Below are positions 61,562 to 64,000 of a DNA stretch of 64,000 bases, piece by piece. The notes under the pieces are model-generated. The model was not told where the DNA came from. It saw nothing but the letters and a program-made list of their open reading frames with translations, and searched no databases. Source of the stretch: Myxococcales bacterium (GTDB lineage Bacteria > UBA10199 > 2-02-FULL-44-16 > JAAZCA01). Position 1 is the stretch's first letter; each line of letters opens with the position of its first letter. The DNA lies in contig JAAZCA010000009.1 of assembly GCA_012513515.1 (NCBI GenBank), forward strand, positions 38,084 to 102,083. The letters run 5' to 3'. Position numbers and translations under genes: made by a program.

Positions 61562-63967
61562 CTACTTACTTTTTATATTTTCCATTAATCTAAGCAACGC
61601 AGGAAACGAGATGACGGCGGCAAAAAGACAGGTTGCTATACCGATAACCGCAAGAGTTCCAAGGGATGAAAGCCCCATGTGATTGGCAAGAATCAGCCCG
61701 GCAAAACCAAGCATCGTAGTAGTTGCCGTTATAAAAATCGCACTGCCTGTATGACGCATAGCCTCCGGCACGCTGCCTGGGCCATCCTCTAGATAACGAT
61801 GATAGAAGTACACTCCATAATCTACGCCAAGACCTAGAAGGGTTGGAAGCACTATCATATTGTAGAAATTGAGCTTCAAACCGAAGATGCACATAATGCC
61901 GAACATCATCATCACGCCGACAGCCAGCGGAAAAGAAACTATAGCAACGCGTTTCCACGATCTAAAATCTATCCACAAAACAACTACAACCGCTAAAAGG
62001 ACAAGGGGTATCGCCCGTTTCGAATCGCGAAGCATGGTATCCAAGACATCCGCAAAGATAAGATTCGCCGATGTGGCATGATACACTCTATCACCGACCC
62101 TGATTTCCCTCACTTCGTCGGCAAATTTCATAGCATTGCGGCCATCGTCCAACTCAACACCTTTTCTAGGAGAAATAATAACAAGCTGACCAGGGACATC
62201 TTCCTTCCCAAAAAATGATTTACGAACGGAAGGGGGCAGGCTTTCAGCAGTGACCTCATCGGGCTTCAACATACTTCTGAAATCGTCTATTTTTTCTTTT
62301 TCATCATCCTTGAGCAGTTTTAAAGCTTCACCATCAAATCTCTTGTCTATTCTTGCCAAAACTTTCTTTTTTTCCTCTTGTTTATCAGGAACGAAACGAT
62401 CAAAAGAATAGAATTTATCTGCTATTGACCCCTCTGATGCTGCTATTTTCTCAACTTGCCTTCGAATTTCAAAAATATCATTTTCCTCATCAACCAATAC
62501 AACAGCCGCAGCTCCACCGCCACGCACGCTTTCGCGCATCTTGTCTTTAGCGACATCGGCGCCCTCAATTCTAGCTTTCAACTTCTTGAAGTCATACTCA
62601 AAATGAAGTCTAGGCACAATCGCGGCAGCAGTAGTCACAAACAAGATAACAACGACAATGATAGTCGCTCTCGGATGACGCCAACCAACATTGAATACGC
62701 TTATAACAGGTTCAGCAACAGTAAGGGGAGGAGAAAAACCAAGCCTATCTGCAAGTATTAATAAACAGGGGAATATTGTTAGAAAGCTTGCAACAGAAAG
62801 AATAAGTCCAGTACCAGCAATAAAACCAAATTCTGAAAATCCCTTAAATGTATTTATCATCAATAAATAAAACGCAGGGGCGGTCGTAAGGCCGGCCGTG
62901 ACACAAGACCGGCCTGTGGTCGATATTGTTCTGGCAATAGCAGGAGGAAGATCAAGCCCTTTATGTCTCTCCTCCCAGTAGCGGGCGAGCATATGTATGC
63001 CGAAATCGACCCCCATTCCGAATAGTATGGAAAAAAGAAAGGCGGTAACAACATTTAGTTTGCCAACGACTTTCGCCGCTATTGCAAAATTCCACAAAAG
63101 GGCAAATCCAAACGGCACGAATATAAATACCAGCGCCTGAAACCTACGAAATCGCCATATCAAAAAAAAGCTTATTCCTAGCAATGCTACAATACCGGCA
63201 ATACGCAGATCTTGTGTAAGAATATTGTACTCGTTAATACGCGTAACAAATCCACCTGCATAGTAAACACTGGCAACTCCGTTTTTTACTATCTCCATTA
63301 CATTTACCCTTGTCTTCACATCATCTAGCATATCTTGCATGTAGGCAAATGTAGGATAAGGGTCACTGGCATACAAGAGAACTGAATATACAGTACCCTT
63401 TTCATTTACATAATATCTAGTGGGAAAACTTGAAGTCTCGCTCGCATACTTGTCACGAAAGCTACTAAAATCAAAAGTCTCTTTATCATTTGCATCGTCA
63501 TCGAAATCTATATACAGCCCACCGAGTTTCCTTTTTTGAATTTCTCTATCGATGCGATTATCTAGGTCCTCAATTTTTTCTAAAGAAAGAAACATCATCC
63601 CGTTCTTTTCGAAAAAATCATAACCTTCCCTTTCAAAGTCCACGTCAGTAACATAAGGACTCTGTGATATATAATCAGCAATACCTGAAAGATATTCAGC
63701 TCCAACCTTAGGTTCATTAAATTCAAACACTACACTGACAGCCCATACATGCTGATCTACTTTTTTCTCCACTTTCTCAGCAGCTAAAACTGACGGATAA
63801 TCTTCAGGGAGTAAAGCTTTGAGATCTGTGTCTATATTTCGAAATAAGTGGATCGTTGGAACCGCTGACCATACTGACAAAAAAACTACTAGCAAAAGAA
63901 AAACATGATATATTTTTTTTAAAAACGCGACATACAAACCAACGACGGATTCAAAGGATTTAAACAT
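61562..63967 (-). CDS. MMPL/RND family lipid transporter (HpnN-like)
   Basis: An 801-residue RND-superfamily protein with 12 membrane helices in two repeats. Each half starts with one helix, a large periplasmic domain, then five helices. GMGVDFGIHMLARYWEER and GLGVDYGVYFYHRYLEDG are the paired MMPL motifs. It resembles HpnN, which moves hopanoids to the outer membrane, and should export a hydrophobic substrate. It is first of a three-gene unit with the two glycosyltransferases. The gene is complete; its start is 33 bases from the window edge. Confidence 0.88.
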   Translation of the reverse strand: MFKSFESVVGLYVAFLKKIYHVFLLLVVFLSVWSAVPTIHLFRNIDTDLKALLPEDYPSVLAAEKVEKKVDQHVWAVSVVFEFNEPKVGAEYLSGIADYISQSPYVTDVDFEREGYDFFEKNGMMFLSLEKIEDLDNRIDREIQKRKLGGLYIDFDDDANDKETFDFSSFRDKYASETSSFPTRYYVNEKGTVYSVLLYASDPYPTFAYMQDMLDDVKTRVNVMEIVKNGVASVYYAGGFVTRINEYNILTQDLRIAGIVALLGISFFLIWRFRRFQALVFIFVPFGFALLWNFAIAAKVVGKLNVVTAFLFSILFGMGVDFGIHMLARYWEERHKGLDLPPAIARTISTTGRSCVTAGLTTAPAFYLLMINTFKGFSEFGFIAGTGLILSVASFLTIFPCLLILADRLGFSPPLTVAEPVISVFNVGWRHPRATIIVVVILFVTTAAAIVPRLHFEYDFKKLKARIEGADVAKDKMRESVRGGGAAAVVLVDEENDIFEIRRQVEKIAASEGSIADKFYSFDRFVPDKQEEKKKVLARIDKRFDGEALKLLKDDEKEKIDDFRSMLKPDEVTAESLPPSVRKSFFGKEDVPGQLVIISPRKGVELDDGRNAMKFADEVREIRVGDRVYHATSANLIFADVLDTMLRDSKRAIPLVLLAVVVVLWIDFRSWKRVAIVSFPLAVGVMMMFGIMCIFGLKLNFYNMIVLPTLLGLGVDYGVYFYHRYLEDGPGSVPEAMRHTGSAIFITATTTMLGFAGLILANHMGLSSLGTLAVIGIATCLFAAVISFPALLRLMENIKSK

Positions 63968-64000
63968 TATCTACCTCGAAGAAACTACGTTCAAAAATAA

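Overview
The window looks like a chromosomal segment of a Gram-negative, deltaproteobacteria-like bacterium. Outer-membrane lipid traffic (MlaEFD), a MacAB-TolC-type efflux set, a lysine-free endonuclease III relative, an FHA-containing sigma-54 activator and a SpoVR/YhbH/PrkA operon all point that way. I cannot place it more closely by eye. Most genes are complete and tightly packed; no rRNA, tRNA, CRISPR array, prophage or transposase was seen.

Layout. 1-15.2 kb is core metabolism and repair: the end of an ornithine aminotransferase gene, a Nudix hydrolase, valS, nadC, malic enzyme, an M23 peptidase, a two-FHA sigma-54 activator, an AmmeMemoRadiSam-type radical SAM enzyme, nadA, ligA and a histidine phosphatase. 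15.3-31.4 kb holds an M16 peptidase, an endonuclease III relative, two small unknown genes, an HD-GYP response regulator with an epimerase and a CruF-like membrane protein, the prkA-yhbH-spoVR operon, mlaEFD, yggS and a YkgJ-type protein. 31.4-36.5 kb is an aconitase-ATP citrate lyase operon (acnA, aclB, aclA), able to turn citrate into acetyl-CoA and oxaloacetate or to take part in a reductive TCA cycle.

37.9-51.2 kb is an accessory and defence-rich stretch: a type I restriction-modification operon with an embedded fic gene (hsdR-fic-hsdM-hsdS), a PIF1-like helicase fused to a WYL domain, two divergent four-helix-bundle genes built on a near-perfect inverted duplication, an uncharacterised three-gene cluster (cysteine hydrolase, FAD oxidoreductase, RlmN-like radical SAM protein) behind a leader hairpin, and a three-gene HipBST-type toxin-antitoxin system with three evenly spaced operator-like repeats. 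51.3-64 kb holds a nucleobase permease, macB-macA-tolC, a small protein/retropepsin pair, and a glycolipid-type cluster (ChbG/HpnK-like deacetylase, ArnC-like and ArnT-like glycosyltransferases, MMPL/RND transporter).

Recurring regulatory features. At least three genes (sigma-54 activator, HD-GYP regulator, yggS) have a recognisable -35/-10 promoter placed so that the expected transcription start falls on or next to the start codon, with no Shine-Dalgarno sequence, suggesting leaderless mRNAs. Two operons (acnA-aclBA and the cysteine hydrolase cluster) carry a hairpin plus T-run that directly abuts the ribosome binding site, which fits attenuation or a small riboswitch. All functional calls come from motif and family recognition by eye; no database search was run.
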